DNA of 64,000 nt from Sitta carolinensis (taxonomy: Eukaryota > Chordata > Aves > Passeriformes > Sittidae). Positions 1-10,747 of this stretch are shown here, in pieces. The position numbers and the translations under genes are program-made. A model generated the notes under the pieces. It had not been told where the DNA came from, did no database searches, and saw only the letters and a list, made by a program, of their open reading frames with translations. Position 1 is the stretch's first letter. Every line of letters starts with the position of its first letter. The stretch lies in NCBI GenBank assembly GCA_032173965.1, contig CM063287.1:5523859-5587858 (forward strand), read 5' to 3'.

Positions 1-2843
1 GCCTTGGATAACCACAGCTCAGTTACAGCCAGAGCATCTTGAGCAAAATTGGTATCTCAGCTGCCCAGACACACAATCCAAGGCTCCCCATGCACCCTCC
101 AAGCTACTGTATGCAGCCATGCCACAAAATTAAAACCCAAATCAAAAGCAAAAATTATATAAGCAACACAGAAATCGTAAAAGAGGTGATCTAAGGAAAC
201 TGCTGGTGACTAGTGTAAAGCTACAAGAGCACCTCACATGGCACAGCATAAACGGTCCTACACTCCTGTCTGCATTACAATGAGAGCCATCCTCAAAAGC
301 AGCAAGTGTATGTGCCTGGATTTGCCTGTGGGATCTGGGCTGAGACTCCAAGGCTAAGCATTGCCTCCTGAGGAAAAGCTGGGCACACTGTTCAGACCGT
401 CAGGCCAAAGAAACTAGAGCTCTGTACTGCACTTGGCTCAAGGCTGTCATACTTGTGAAGGAAAGTAATGACTGGTCAGTGGTGAGATATCCTGTATTTA
501 TTCTACAATTCAGCAATAACAGTAATTTTTCAGTTATTTTGCTGTTGTGGAAACACAATAACCAGACTGCAGAGAGAAGGAATGGCAATACAGACTTAAA
601 CTTTCTGCTTACAGATAGCCAGAACATAGGAAGTAAGTTTCAATTAGTGAGTAAGCAAGAAGTTACACAAAGAGGCTTTTAAAAAAATGCATCTCAGGTG
701 TTCTTTGCTATTTTTCCAGCTTTCAATACTTTGATACTAACATCTTAATTAAAAAAAAAAGAAAAAAAAAAAAAAAAAAGTTTTGCCACGGTTAACAGGA
801 CTCTGCAACTTGACCATGCTGTCCTCTTCAGAAAGATGCATTAAATACTGTCCCACTAACCACCTTGACTAGGTTTTACACATGGAGGAAAAAAAAGCAA
901 AACTCAGCAGAAAGACCTAAGGGGAGGACAGAGCAGATGAGATAAAAAATGCTCACTGTCGCAGTTTGTTTTTCCAGTACAGCTGTTTGCATGGACCACA
1001 CTATCTTTGTGGACTTCTGAAAAAGGGTAACTGTCTTCATTAGGCTTGGAGAGAGACAGAAAAGACTGTAGCACAGGGAGGCATTACTTTATAATTAATG
1101 ACTACATTCGATCAAGAATTGTTAAACATTAACTAATGTTAAGCTGCAGGGGAATTCCAAGAAAAACAGGTTAGCCAGCTGCAGAAATATCAGACACCTT
1201 TCAGTGCTTCAAGAATAACTGGAAATCGCCTGAAATAATTTCTACCAATTTCTCCTTGCAAAAGAATTAATCCATGCATGCATAATGCTGACTTTGTATT
1301 ACATTCATTCTTTCACAGGCCAGGAAAAAAAAAAGCAGCAATGCCATATCAGAATCATTTAAAAATTCATACATACAAGCCACAGTACAGGAAAAACAAG
1401 TCTGCTTTTACAAATACACAGAAAAGTAAAGCCAGTTGTGAAAATGATTTCTGGAGCAGGTTGGTACATCACTTAGGAGGCTGCTAAGTCATGATTTCTT
1501 ACTCGAATTCTCGCATCATGAGTAAGATGGCCAAGGCTGCCCCAGCCTGGGTTTGTGGTATGAAGTGTGTGTTAGGATGAACAGGCACAAGACCAGGCCC
1601 TGCGGCACAGATGGGGCATTTCACCTGTAGAAAAATTTTCTCCCGTGTTAGAAAGACTACATCCCCTGCTGTGAACAAACTGCATCTCCAGACCGTTTCC
1701 ATCACAGCAAGGCAAAATTCGTGGTGTATCTTCTACTCTATGTTTATTTAAAAGCCTTATGAAAAAGTAGTCTTTATAAATAGTATAAAGAGGGAAACTG
1801 CGAGGCTTCAAAAGCCCAAAGCGTTCACATATAAAAACACAGACCACGCTTTAAAGAGAAGACAACAGGTCAAATCTTATCAGTACCTAGGGTATGCACT
1901 GCTGTATACTGAGGGTTTGCAAATACGCTGTGTTTCTAGAATAGCTTCCTCAACATAGCGTGGATAGTTGTTTTTTCTCTTATGATGCCCAGTTTCTGCC
2001 ACCTTCTGCCACTGCTGCGTTAGAGGTTCCAAGCGAGGTTAATTAGCAGCTGTCTCCTTCTTGCTGAAGGAAGTATGCATAGATGCACTCAGTAATTCTC
2101 AGTTGCAATAGTGAGATCTTGAATACAACACTTTAAAGAATTGTTGAAAAGTAACTCTGAACCTGACAGTGTCCATTTGGAGCAGTAATTTCCTTAACTC
2201 CAGCCCTGGGGATTGATCAGTGGCATTTTCTGGAGGAACAGTCTCGTCCTGGCTCAGGAGTTGTTCCGGATTTGTTTTTTCCTTGCAGGATACAGCTCTT
2301 CTTGATAATCGCTCTGGAGACAGTCCCGAAAGGCTGCAGCCAGACTAACTCCCCTTCCCAAACTCGGTGGGTACAGTCCCCTGGTCCTGTGGTGCCATCT
2401 GGCTCTGGCAGTGGGAGCCCCACCGGGAAAAGCCAGAGCACCCTGTGACAATTCTTATTGCATTTACTCTCCCTTCGGAGCTTGAACCCCCCTCCCTGAT
2501 GAGTGGCTCTAACTATTTACACAGGATGCTGGAATATTTCCCCGACCCTTCAGCTGTGCAGCTTAACGGTGCTGCTCCCGCACATCGGCCCCAATGGCAT
2601 AAAACACGTTCTGGCGCTTTATTTCCCCAACTCACGAAGCCCGCGATCAGAGAAAGGCTCTGACCCACGGTGCTCCCGCGCAGCTCCAGCCAGCACGGAA
2701 CACCGCGTCCCCGCGGTGCTGCTGTCCCGCGGGCTCGGAGGGGCGGCCGGGCGGGGGGCGACGAGCGGCGGGTTCCCCTCTCGGCGGGGCGAGCGGACAT
2801 CGTCCCTAGCGGCCGCCGCCCGGCACGGGCCGCCGGCGGCGAC
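1..2843 (-). other. Probable ADO 3' UTR and downstream flank
   Basis: This stretch lies immediately downstream of the ADO stop codon and has no recognisable coding gene on either strand. It changes from CpG-island sequence (above about 2650) to ordinary AT-rich DNA. Minus-strand AATAAA signals (read as TTTATT on the plus strand) occur at 2618-2623, 1743-1748 and 497-502, so a short and one or more long 3' UTR forms are possible. An interrupted A-run (751-779) would be a T-run in the transcript. The exact polyadenylation site cannot be decided from sequence. By vertebrate synteny EGR2 should lie convergently just beyond the left edge, which is inference. Confidence 0.5.
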
Positions 2844-4000
2844 TCAGAGGCAGACGCGAGGCCCAGGGTAGGGCTCGCCCCCGCACCAGAAGTCGGCGGC
2901 CTGCGGGGTCTCCACCAGCCACACCTCCCGCGGCAGCGCGGGCGGCTCCGCGCCCGCCGGCGGCCCCTCCAGCAGCCGGTAGTAGTGGCAGTCCCGGCCG
3001 TGTTGGGGGTCGTAGGGCGGCGCCAGGATGTCGAGGAAGGCGGCAGGCCCGTCCACGGCGTCGATCTGGTGGAGGTTGTCGGTATGCGGCGAGAGCAGGC
3101 AGGGCGGAGAGGCGGGCGTGTAGTGCTGGCGGGAGCGGAAAAGGGCGCGCAGGCACGGCCCGCTGCCGGCGGCGGGGGCCGGCGGGGCGGCGGCGGCCCC
3201 GGCGGGCAGCGTGTCCATGCAGGCGATGCGCAGCGTGCCGTACAGCACCTTCAGCATGCCGTTCATGCCCGGGTGGTCGTGCAGCGGGATGCAGGCGCCG
3301 CTCCGCAGCAGAAACACGCCCATGCTGAAGCTCTCCGTCTCGCAGATGTGCATGTAGCTGACGGGAGGCACCACGCCGGCCCACGGCGGACCCCCGCCCG
3401 CCGCCGCCGCCGCGGCCGACGGTCCCCGCGGCGCCAGGTGCAAGTCCTCTGCGCGCACCTCGTCCAGCAGCTGCTGCAGGCGGTGCAGGTTCTCCCCGAA
3501 GGCCGGGCCCGCCGGGCTGCGGAAGGTGACGCGCGCCTGCCGCGCCACCCGCTGGATCAGGGAGGCCATGTTGTCCCGGGGCATGGCGGCAGCGGCCCGG
3601 CCCGGCCGCGGTGGGCAGGGCCCGGCGCCGCTTCCGCTGCCGCCCCCCGGCCCGCCGCGCAGCCGCGCCGCCGCCGGGCACCACGGGGCTCGTAGTCCAG
3701 GCTGGGGCAGCGCGGAGGAAGAAGGAGGAGGGCAGCAGAGGTGAGGGGGCGCGAGGGGCCGCGGGGCCGGCCGGTTTCCAGAGCTCGCGGCGGCTGCCAT
3801 TGAGCGCTGAGGGGAGCCGGGCGTGAGGGGAGCCGGGCCGGCGGGAGCGGCCGCTGCCCCGGCGCTGAGGGGCTCTGCTCCCCGGGGCTCTGGCGCGGCT
3901 GCCTGGGGGCTGGGGAAGCCTGGGCAGCGAGTTGCCCATGCCAAGTGTTTCGTTCTGCACCGCTGTGGGGGGCTGAGGAAGCACGGGAGCAACTTGTTAC
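2650..4000. promoter_or_regulatory. CpG island covering ADO and its promoter
   Basis: The segment is very GC-rich and full of CpG, in sharp contrast to the flanks. It spans the ADO coding region plus about 400 bp upstream, as expected for a broadly expressed TATA-less CpG-island promoter. No TATA box at a convincing distance was seen, and the transcription start cannot be fixed. On the plus strand, going away from ADO, there is a good 5' splice-site consensus at 3740/3741 (CAGAG then GTGAGG), compatible with a divergent spliced transcript. Confidence 0.8.
2844..3584 (-). CDS. ADO: 2-aminoethanethiol (cysteamine) dioxygenase, single exon
   Basis: The 246-residue product matches vertebrate ADO, the non-haem iron thiol dioxygenase that oxidises cysteamine to hypotaurine and N-terminal cysteines of proteins such as RGS4/5, feeding oxygen-dependent N-degron turnover (family knowledge). 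The cupin core is visible: LHDHPGMNGMLKVLYG places iron-ligand candidates His102 and His104, and PHTDNLHQID supplies the third, His167. DCHYYR at 198-203 keeps the Cys199/Tyr201 pair equivalent to the cross-linked Cys-Tyr of human ADO. The C-terminal block VWLVETPQAADFWC and PYPGPRV is typical. The start was chosen because the product then begins MPRDNMASLIQR, the conserved ADO N terminus, in a GCCGCCATG context. The frame stays open upstream to 3992, which I attribute mainly to high GC. The protein is about 24 residues shorter than the human 270, mostly in the linker after residue 22, and has Ala/Gly/Pro-rich tracts at 56-66 and 128-142. No intron or frame break is seen. Confidence 0.96.
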   Translation of the reverse strand: MPRDNMASLIQRVARQARVTFRSPAGPAFGENLHRLQQLLDEVRAEDLHLAPRGPSAAAAAAGGGPPWAGVVPPVSYMHICETESFSMGVFLLRSGACIPLHDHPGMNGMLKVLYGTLRIACMDTLPAGAAAAPPAPAAGSGPCLRALFRSRQHYTPASPPCLLSPHTDNLHQIDAVDGPAAFLDILAPPYDPQHGRDCHYYRLLEGPPAGAEPPALPREVWLVETPQAADFWCGGEPYPGPRVCL

Positions 4001-4011
4001 TTGGCTTGTAG

Positions 4012-4386
4012 TTAAGCCGTGTAAAACTGAGCGAGGTAGTGCAAGTGCAGTGTCATGAGCTTATGACAAGTGCCCATCGCCAATGTGTCTTTTATCACTA
4101 ACTGCTCGATATAACCACGCCATTTGGGCAACTTATCAGATTTCAGTTTTGTGGCACTGCCTCTCTCATTTGAGTATTGGGTCGAGGTCGTGCTGTACGG
4201 TGCGTACCGTCCATGCATTTCCTTCATGATCTCTTTGAGTGTGATGGGGTCTGAATTCGTTATCTTTAAACACAGGTGAACACCGACGAGCACACAGAGT
4301 TCCAGGTGCCGATCCTCAGAGAATCCATGTTTAGCAGAAAGGATGGATAATCTTTTGATTCGGCTCCAGCCTGGTGGAGCCTGCAT
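4012..4386 (-). CDS. Unrecognised 124-codon open reading frame in the ADO upstream shore
   Basis: This is an open frame of 124 codons on the same strand as ADO, ending about 430 bp upstream of the ADO start codon. I do not recognise the product. It is mixed hydrophobic and charged (for example the segments GFSEDRHLELCVLVG and PITLKEIMKEMHGRY), with no signal peptide, obvious transmembrane helix or repeats. The DNA has roughly 15 CpGs in 375 bp, well above the desert background, but this fits the CpG-island shore. Frames of this length are expected by chance several times in a window of this size. It may equally be ADO upstream or promoter DNA, or a decayed retrocopy. Confidence 0.12.
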   Translation of the reverse strand: MQAPPGWSRIKRLSILSAKHGFSEDRHLELCVLVGVHLCLKITNSDPITLKEIMKEMHGRYAPYSTTSTQYSNERGSATKLKSDKLPKWRGYIEQLVIKDTLAMGTCHKLMTLHLHYLAQFYTA

Positions 4387-4847
4387 GTGGTTGTTTCAGC
4401 TTTTTATTCTTCCAGGTTTTTATTTAATTTATATATTTGTGGCAACGATCTTATTACCTTCTTTCTTATTGGCATGGCTGTGTATAGCAGATCATGCCTA
4501 AAAATTCTCCCTTTTGAAGTCAGAAACTAACCTGTTAGTGCTGGGATTTTTAAAACAAGGTTAGGCACTGGTTACAGAAATACACAGACTCATTCCACCT
4601 TGAGTTCAATTACTTGCATGGGTGTGCGGCATTTAAGTACCGTGGTAGGTCTAGGTGCTAAAAAACAGCTGAATGATAGTACTTAATCAAATGTGACTCC
4701 AGGGGCTGCACCCTGACAGGTTTAAAAAATCTTATTTTAAAACCAGGTAAACCAATGTATTTTCTGTTCTAAAGGCAAACACAAGTTGTAAGAAATTTAT
4801 TAAGCTTAAGTAAGATATACATGGCTTAACAGTATTCTTACACATTA
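4387..4847. other. Non-coding, nothing identified
   Basis: AT-rich, CpG-poor sequence with short T/A runs between the ADO upstream shore and the first CR1 fragment. No gene, RNA or named repeat could be supported. Confidence 0.6.
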
Positions 4848-5060
4848 TCATAGACTGATTTGTGTTGGAAGGGACCTTAAAGATCATCCGATTCTTGGAA
4901 CATCGTGCCATGGACAGGGATGCTGCCTGCTAGAGCAGGTTGCCCAGGACCCCATTAAAACTGGCTTTGAATGCTGCCAGGATGGGACATCCACAGGATC
5001 TCTGGGCAGCCTGCTGAAGTGTCTTACCACCCTCATGTGAATGACAAATACTCTACGTGA
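4848..5060 (-). mobile_element. CR1 LINE 3'-end fragment, reverse orientation
   Basis: The left edge reads as the reverse complement of a CR1 3' end: CATAGACTG, then GTTGGAAGGGACCTTAAAG, then sequence resembling the CR1 3' region (GGTTGCCCAGGACCCCATT; GGGACATCCACAGG; CTCTGGGCAGCCTG). About 210 bp remain, so it is strongly 5'-truncated, as most CR1 copies are. It has no coding capacity. The right edge is approximate. Confidence 0.88.
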
Positions 5061-6988
5061 ATCAGAAATACAAGTGTTGTGACATGTGATGGCCCAGTAG
5101 AGGATGAAATACTGATGCTGGAGACAAAGATGTGTCTTGGATCTCTTTTTCCAAAACTATTTCCCGCCCTCTATACATAAATTTGGTGCACAGAATGCAA
5201 ATCCAGGTCATGGTGTAGTTACATCTCTCTCCACAGAGAAGCATGTCCGTTTGACTTGCTGCTTTCAAGTTCCACCTGAAGCAACAAAGTAATGCAATCT
5301 TCAGCTGTTTTTTAAGTGCTAATAATTTGTTAAATCTGCCTTGTGCTGGTGTTGGGAGCACAGGGTGAAGGTCGGGTAGCTGTAGCTGGCAGGAACAGGT
5401 CTGTCTGCCAGGATGCTTAGGATGAGGAGGCATTATCCCAAGTGGAGAGGGAGAGTCTTTGAAGGTCTGTGAGCCTTCCTGTATGGGAGCAAACTGCTGA
5501 GGACACTCATGGCTGTTGCATTGGGTGGCAGCTGGCATTTTGTCAGAAGCTGAGGGGTTGGAAGGCTCCATGTTCAGGGTGCTCTTCTATTCAGCCCCCT
5601 TCACGGGGGCAGCCATTTTAGTTGTGAAGATGTACACTGGAGTTTTTGGCAGTACTGTGACCAGTGACAATGATAAATTCTTTATTTGCTACCTATCCTG
5701 CCCCAACGATTGCACCTTGCTTGCAAGTGAGTGCTAGAAGACTCTCTTTTGGACACACTGGTTCTTTTTCCATGCAACACAAAAATCAGCTCTTTTGTGG
5801 AAACAAATGCTTGGTATTTGTTGTACATTGTGCACTTGGAGTAACTTGCAGTTGAGGGAAAGATCAGCTTGGAAAAGCAGGATCCTGAGTCTGAACTCAG
5901 CTTGCTCTTGCCTTGCTGAGTGGTGTTAGGTGAGTTACTTGACTCTTTCACTACTTATCACTCTGTAAACCATGAATCACAGGTTCTATGCACAAGGATA
6001 TTTATTAAGTGTTTAAGAACATCTTTATGTGGACAATCCTGGTGTCATGTTAAAGTGGTGATGAGGTTTATATTTTGTGTAATTTTGATCACCAATGTTT
6101 TTAACTGCTGTATTGATTGCCATTTCTAATAGATACAGACAAAAATATATTAATGTTTCTGTTAAATCCTATATCACACACACATTTTTTCAGTGCAGTA
6201 ATATTCAAATAAACCCACAAACCACTCTCAATAGAAAAGCAAACTGTCCAGCCACCTGGCAATTAAATTGACATGTTTTTTCTTCTGAAAGGCCATATTC
6301 TTAGCTGGCCTCTACTATCTTGAGCATATGTGAGAAAAATCATCATGGTGTAGTTACTTGGCTAGGCTTTGGGACTGTGTTGTGTTGGTCAATGATCAAA
6401 GTTCAGCTCCGAGGTTTTATGATACAAGCAGTGAGTGGGAGGTTAGGTTCAGGTTATGGGTTTGGTCTCCTCCTGTGTTTGTTTTGTTTCTCCACACACA
6501 CAAAGAGAACAAGTGTCACAGCTGTTTTCTCCTGCCCAACCCCATTACTTTCAGTCTCCTTCCCTTTCTACCTGGACTCCAAACTGTGAACAGCTTCTTG
6601 CTTCTTTGTTGCTGGTACATATTACAGCTCCAGCCAAGTTTGTAAAAATCCTGGTTAATTTTTGCTTTCTTCTAGGGATTGCTCCCTATAGCCTCCTAAT
6701 TTCTTTGGAGAAGTTAGAATTCTCTGTAACCATCAGGTAAAACCATCTGTAGTGGATGAAAATGACAGCTGCTTGTGTAGAAAGTCAGTGGTTACCTGTT
6801 GCTAAATGATGTGTCACAATGCCAAAATATTTTACAAGCTTCAGAGTTTGGACAGGCAGTACAGAAATCATCCTCTGCTGTAATGTTGCCAATAGCTGCA
6901 GATATGTATTTACAAGGACAAAACCCAAGAATCTTTGTCAAAGAGCATCTTTTTTTGCGCTGTTCCTGCCACTAGTTTTTCAAAGGTA

Positions 6989-7036
6989 TTTTTTGTTTTG
7001 TTGTTTTTGTTTTGGTTTGTTTGTTTGTTTTGTTTT
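6989..7036. repeat. T/G-rich simple repeat (TTTG-type)
   Basis: About 48 bp made almost only of T and G in TTTTG and TTTG units. Confidence 0.85.
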
Positions 7037-7185
7037 AATAGCTGCCACCAGTGAAGGAGCTAGATAGGAATGCTAGTAAAACGTGATTTAGATGAGAACA
7101 GGACTAAAAAGAGAGAGACAAACAACACCTGTGTAATATTTGCTGGCTCTCCAGTAATGGCTTACGTAAAAGAACATTGGTTATT

Positions 7186-7210
7186 GATTATTCATCAATA
7201 ATGAATAATC
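7186..7210. repeat. Perfect inverted repeat, 10-bp arms, 5-nt loop
   Basis: Arm GATTATTCAT at 7186-7195 is followed by loop CAATA and arm ATGAATAATC at 7201-7210. It is AT-rich, so a chance origin is plausible. No flanking gene needs it as a terminator. Confidence 0.8.
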
Positions 7211-7404
7211 AGAGAATTTATATATCAGTAAAAACACAGGGACGTGCTAGATATAACTGCACTGAAATCAAAAGAGGAATTAGGTTCATATATATACCAA
7301 ACATCAAGAGGATCTCTGTAAGGTTAAGACTCCCCCCCACCTTTACCACTTCTTTACTGCGATGCATCCTGCATTCCATCAACTTCTGGAGAGAGTCCGG
7401 AGGA

Positions 7405-7836
7405 GGTGACCAAGACAATTAGAGGGATGGAGCAACTCTCCTGCAAGGAAAGGCTGAGAGAATCAGGTTTGTTCAGCCTGGACAATGGATGGCTTAAGGG
7501 TGCCCTGATTGTGGCCTTCCAGTACCTGAAGAGAGGCTACAAGAGGCATGGAGATGGACTTTTTACAGAGGCATGTAGTGACAGGACAAGGGGGAATGGA
7601 TTCAGATTGAAAGAGAGTAAATATAGAGTAGATATTATGAAAAATATCTTTACTGTGGGTCTGTTGAGGCCTTGGGCAGGTTGCCCTGATTGGGCAGGTG
7701 TTCAAGGCCAGGCTGAACTGGGCTCTGAACATCCTGGTGTAGTGGAATGTGTCTCTGCCTATGGCAGAGGAGTTGGAATTAGATGTAGCTGATCTTTAGG
7801 GTCACTTCCTACCCAGGCTGTTCTATGGTTCTATGA
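7405..7836 (+). mobile_element. CR1 LINE 3' fragment, forward orientation
   Basis: Typical CR1 3' sequence in sense orientation: GGAAAGGCTGAGAGAATCAG, TTGTTCAGCCTGGA, GTGGCCTTCCAGTACCTGAA, ACAGGACAAGGGG and GTGTTCAAGGCCAGGCTG, ending in the diagnostic TTCTATGGTTCTATG at about 7821-7835. Compared with the CR1 pattern as I know it, the part between GGTTGCCCTGA and GTGTTCAAGGCC looks shortened. A 128-codon open frame inside it (7406-7792) is an artefact of the element, not a functional reverse transcriptase. The left edge is approximate. Confidence 0.92.
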
Positions 7837-8047
7837 ACCACACAATTCACCCCTTGCTGCACTCTTCATGTTTTGTAGCTCCTCAGTTAAATGCACTATT
7901 TCTATATAAATCACATCATTAATAAGTTTTATTGACAGTTTGCTATAGAACAGCCTAGAGCAGGAGTTGGAGTGACTCAGAGTGGTAAAGGCTGTGCAGC
8001 ATGCAATTCCCTGGGCATGAATTTGCAGGAATAGTAAGTCTTATTCT

Positions 8048-8069
8048 GATCATCTGAGTTCAGATGATC
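8048..8069. repeat. Inverted repeat, 10-bp arms, 2-nt centre
   Basis: GATCATCTGA (8048-8057), centre GT, then TCAGATGATC (8060-8069): a 22-bp near-complete palindrome with perfect arms. Confidence 0.85.
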
Positions 8070-10718
8070 GACTTCATGCTTTCCAGCTGATGTGCTGATG
8101 TCTCTGGTGCTGCCCAGTTAGGCTGTGGTGATGGGTGCTGGGAATTAGCCATGGCCATACTCCTGAATTTGCTGACTGTCTAGGGCTGACTCTGGGTGTG
8201 AGGGAGGAGGGAAGCTGCTCCCTTGCAGGGAAAGCCTGTGCCTCCATGCATATCTGCTCTCTCATTATCGCTGACCTCAGTACCATATTTACTTTTACCT
8301 GCTGTGTGCTAGGTGCAGTAAAAGAGCACTTTTGTCCTAGGCCAGAGCCTGAGAACTGGCAGTTGGTAGCAGTAGGTTGCTCACTAAACTGAGATCCCAG
8401 AGGGTGCATGCTGTGGGTCTGCCACTGCTTGTGCTGTGTTAAGCAGTCACACCAACTCTGAAACAACCTTATTAGCAAGGTCTAAAGTAATCCTGTCTCA
8501 GTGGCTTAAAGAGTTACTGCTGTGCCACTGAGGCACTCTTGCTCACTGGTGGCTTCAGCAGAGTATCTTGATGCCAAGCCCTTCTTTGTCACAGTCACCA
8601 GTGAGGACTGGGTATGGCTGTTACACAGGTAAAGCCATAATAACTTGATTGCCTTTGGTTGGACATGTAACACATTTTAAGAATTTTTTCAGCAAGAGAG
8701 AGAACTACTTAATTTCTTAATGATTTGGGATCAAGTTTATCCCAGTGAGGATCTATATAGGGCTAGTCAACAATGATAAATTTAAGAAGGAAAGAACAGC
8801 CAAAGACTATTTTTCAATTTTAAATATTTTTTTTCATGGAAAAACTTAGTGTTCAACAGCAAAAGTGCTTAATGGTAAAACTTAGTGAGTAAGGTATTTA
8901 GTGGGATGGAAATTTCTGTCAGTGTTTTCAGATGTTTGTTAGGTTTAGGTTAATTGGTAAATACAATAAAATAATTTTCTGTCGTATAGGTAAATGGTCT
9001 ATGTTAGACTCCATGCCTCTGTGAGAAGGAAGGAAATTTTATTCAATTGTTTGAACAAGTGAGGTGGACTGAGGGAAGCAGAAGAAAAAGGCCAAGAGCA
9101 GTAGAACTGTTACAGCCACCCATGCACAGCGCTGACCTCTCTTGGAGAGAACGACCAGTGTCTGACTACTCCCAAATCAAAGAACATCAATTAGAAATCA
9201 TTGGCAATTAGTAGAGAAAAATATCAAGTAAAAAGAGAAGGAAGAGATGCTAGTGTGGGTGAAGTGCTCGTGAATGAGGTCAATGGGATGTGCCAGAGAA
9301 GCAGCATGGAGAGGTGAGTTGGTGTGGTGCAGGGAGGGAACACGGGAGTTTGGTTCCATGGCATACAGCTGCAGGTGAAAAGGGGACATACAAAGGCCTT
9401 TGGAAGATCAGTGGAGTGTGGAGGCTGGGTTTTGAAGTGTGGGTTGAAACGATGAGATAAAAATTTTAATTTCTTTAAAAATTAGGATAGTTAGTGGTGT
9501 GTTTGAGGACAAAGTGAGAAGTCACAAGTTTGGAAATGACAAATCCTTGCCAGAACCATAAACATGACCTTCTCTGGTTGTGGCTTAATGCTTAGGGTAT
9601 TTATGTGACCACATGCCCTTTTTAGGGTAGGGTAATACACCTGTCAGTAACATGCCACTTCTGCATATATATAACTTAGGATGGTTGAGGAAAAAACCAC
9701 AAAAGTTATCAAGGTATAATGGCAAGTTAGTTCAGGTACTAAATATCTTGATTTTACATTTGCATTTCACAGCATGGTAACAGAAGTGTGGTAGATTTTT
9801 CTTGGAAAATTAGAATGAATTCCAGCAGAAACTGATGCAGAAACTCCACTTTTTCCTGAAAACTAGCTTCCACTGTTTCCCATAGCAGGATCAGGACCTA
9901 ACAAGCCTCGCATCCTTCTTACTGTTGATTTGGGTTTTTCTTTTTCTCTAGGAAAACAAAACTCTCCATGTCTCTGTGTTAAAATGATTGGAAATTAAAC
10001 TTAGGGGGATCTAGCATGTGATTACTTTTTTTAGACAGGATTTTCTTCATAGCTGTATTGGACTGAGTCTTTTTTTCCCTCACAAACCAGATGGTAAGTG
10101 ATTCAGTACTTTTAGCAGTAGAAAAATGATTAGTTTTCTTTCCTCAGTAGTTGGTGTGAATGTACTTTTCTTTATATATTTACATATTACATAAACACAC
10201 TTTACCAGCATTTCTGTACATAGGTTACAGTCCTGATGCTGCAGAGAGCCTTGCACACAGGAGCTGACGTGGCTCATATGGAGCTATTGGCATGGAACTC
10301 ATGCCAGTGTCGTAACTGTATTTGTATCTTTATGTATGTACTTAAATTTACAACACTGGATGAGGATGCCAACACAATTTTAAGTCCACAAAACACTTTG
10401 CTTTCTTTTCACCTAACAAAGTCTCTGATCTCTTCTGCTGTGTTCCTGCTGTAGGTCCCTGTGGGTTTTGAGTTCTGCTAAAAGCTTTGTCCTTATTGTA
10501 CAGTGTAAGTCCTTCCTGGGGTGCAGGGGAAGCGAGGTCCTCATTCATGTAAGCTTTTGGACTTGTACTGGTGCTACTCCCTTTGGAAGGGTTTGCAGTA
10601 ACAGTGGCAAATATTTGGGAGAATATTAAAAAAAAAAATTCACATGATTACTTGATTTATCAAGGTTATCTGCATGTATATTTTTGTTGTATACATAATG
10701 TTAAATAGAACATGTGTA

Positions 10719-10747
10719 ACCCATATATGCTGTGTCAGCATATGGGT
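10719..10747. repeat. Short hairpin with near-perfect arms
   Basis: ACCCATATATGCTG at 10719-10732, loop TGT, CAGCATATGGGT at 10736-10747. The arms are complementary except for a 2-nt AT bulge. It is too short to be a microRNA precursor. Confidence 0.7.

Larger units (their letters stand above)
5061..7404. other. Non-coding interval; only simple sequence identified
   Basis: No gene was recognised. A 169-codon minus-strand open frame at 5062-5571 gives a Pro/Ser/Gln-rich product without recognisable domains and is treated as chance. The interval contains a T/G-rich simple repeat (6989-7036) and a perfect 10-bp inverted repeat (7186-7210). Confidence 0.55.

Noticed and set aside
2670..3984. Long overlapping frames of 341 codons (+) and 392 codons (-) across the ADO locus
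   Set aside because: Low-complexity Arg/Ala/Gly/Pro translations of GC-rich DNA in the wrong frames of ADO.
5062..5571. 169-codon minus-strand frame
   Set aside because: The product is compositionally ordinary and unrecognised, with no splice or promoter context, and it partly abuts a CR1 fragment. Frames of this length occur by chance in 64 kb.
7406..7792. 128-codon plus-strand frame
   Set aside because: It lies entirely inside the CR1 3' fragment.
10719..10747. Hairpin considered as a microRNA precursor
   Set aside because: The stem is only 12-14 bp with a 3-nt loop; a precursor needs about 25 bp or more.
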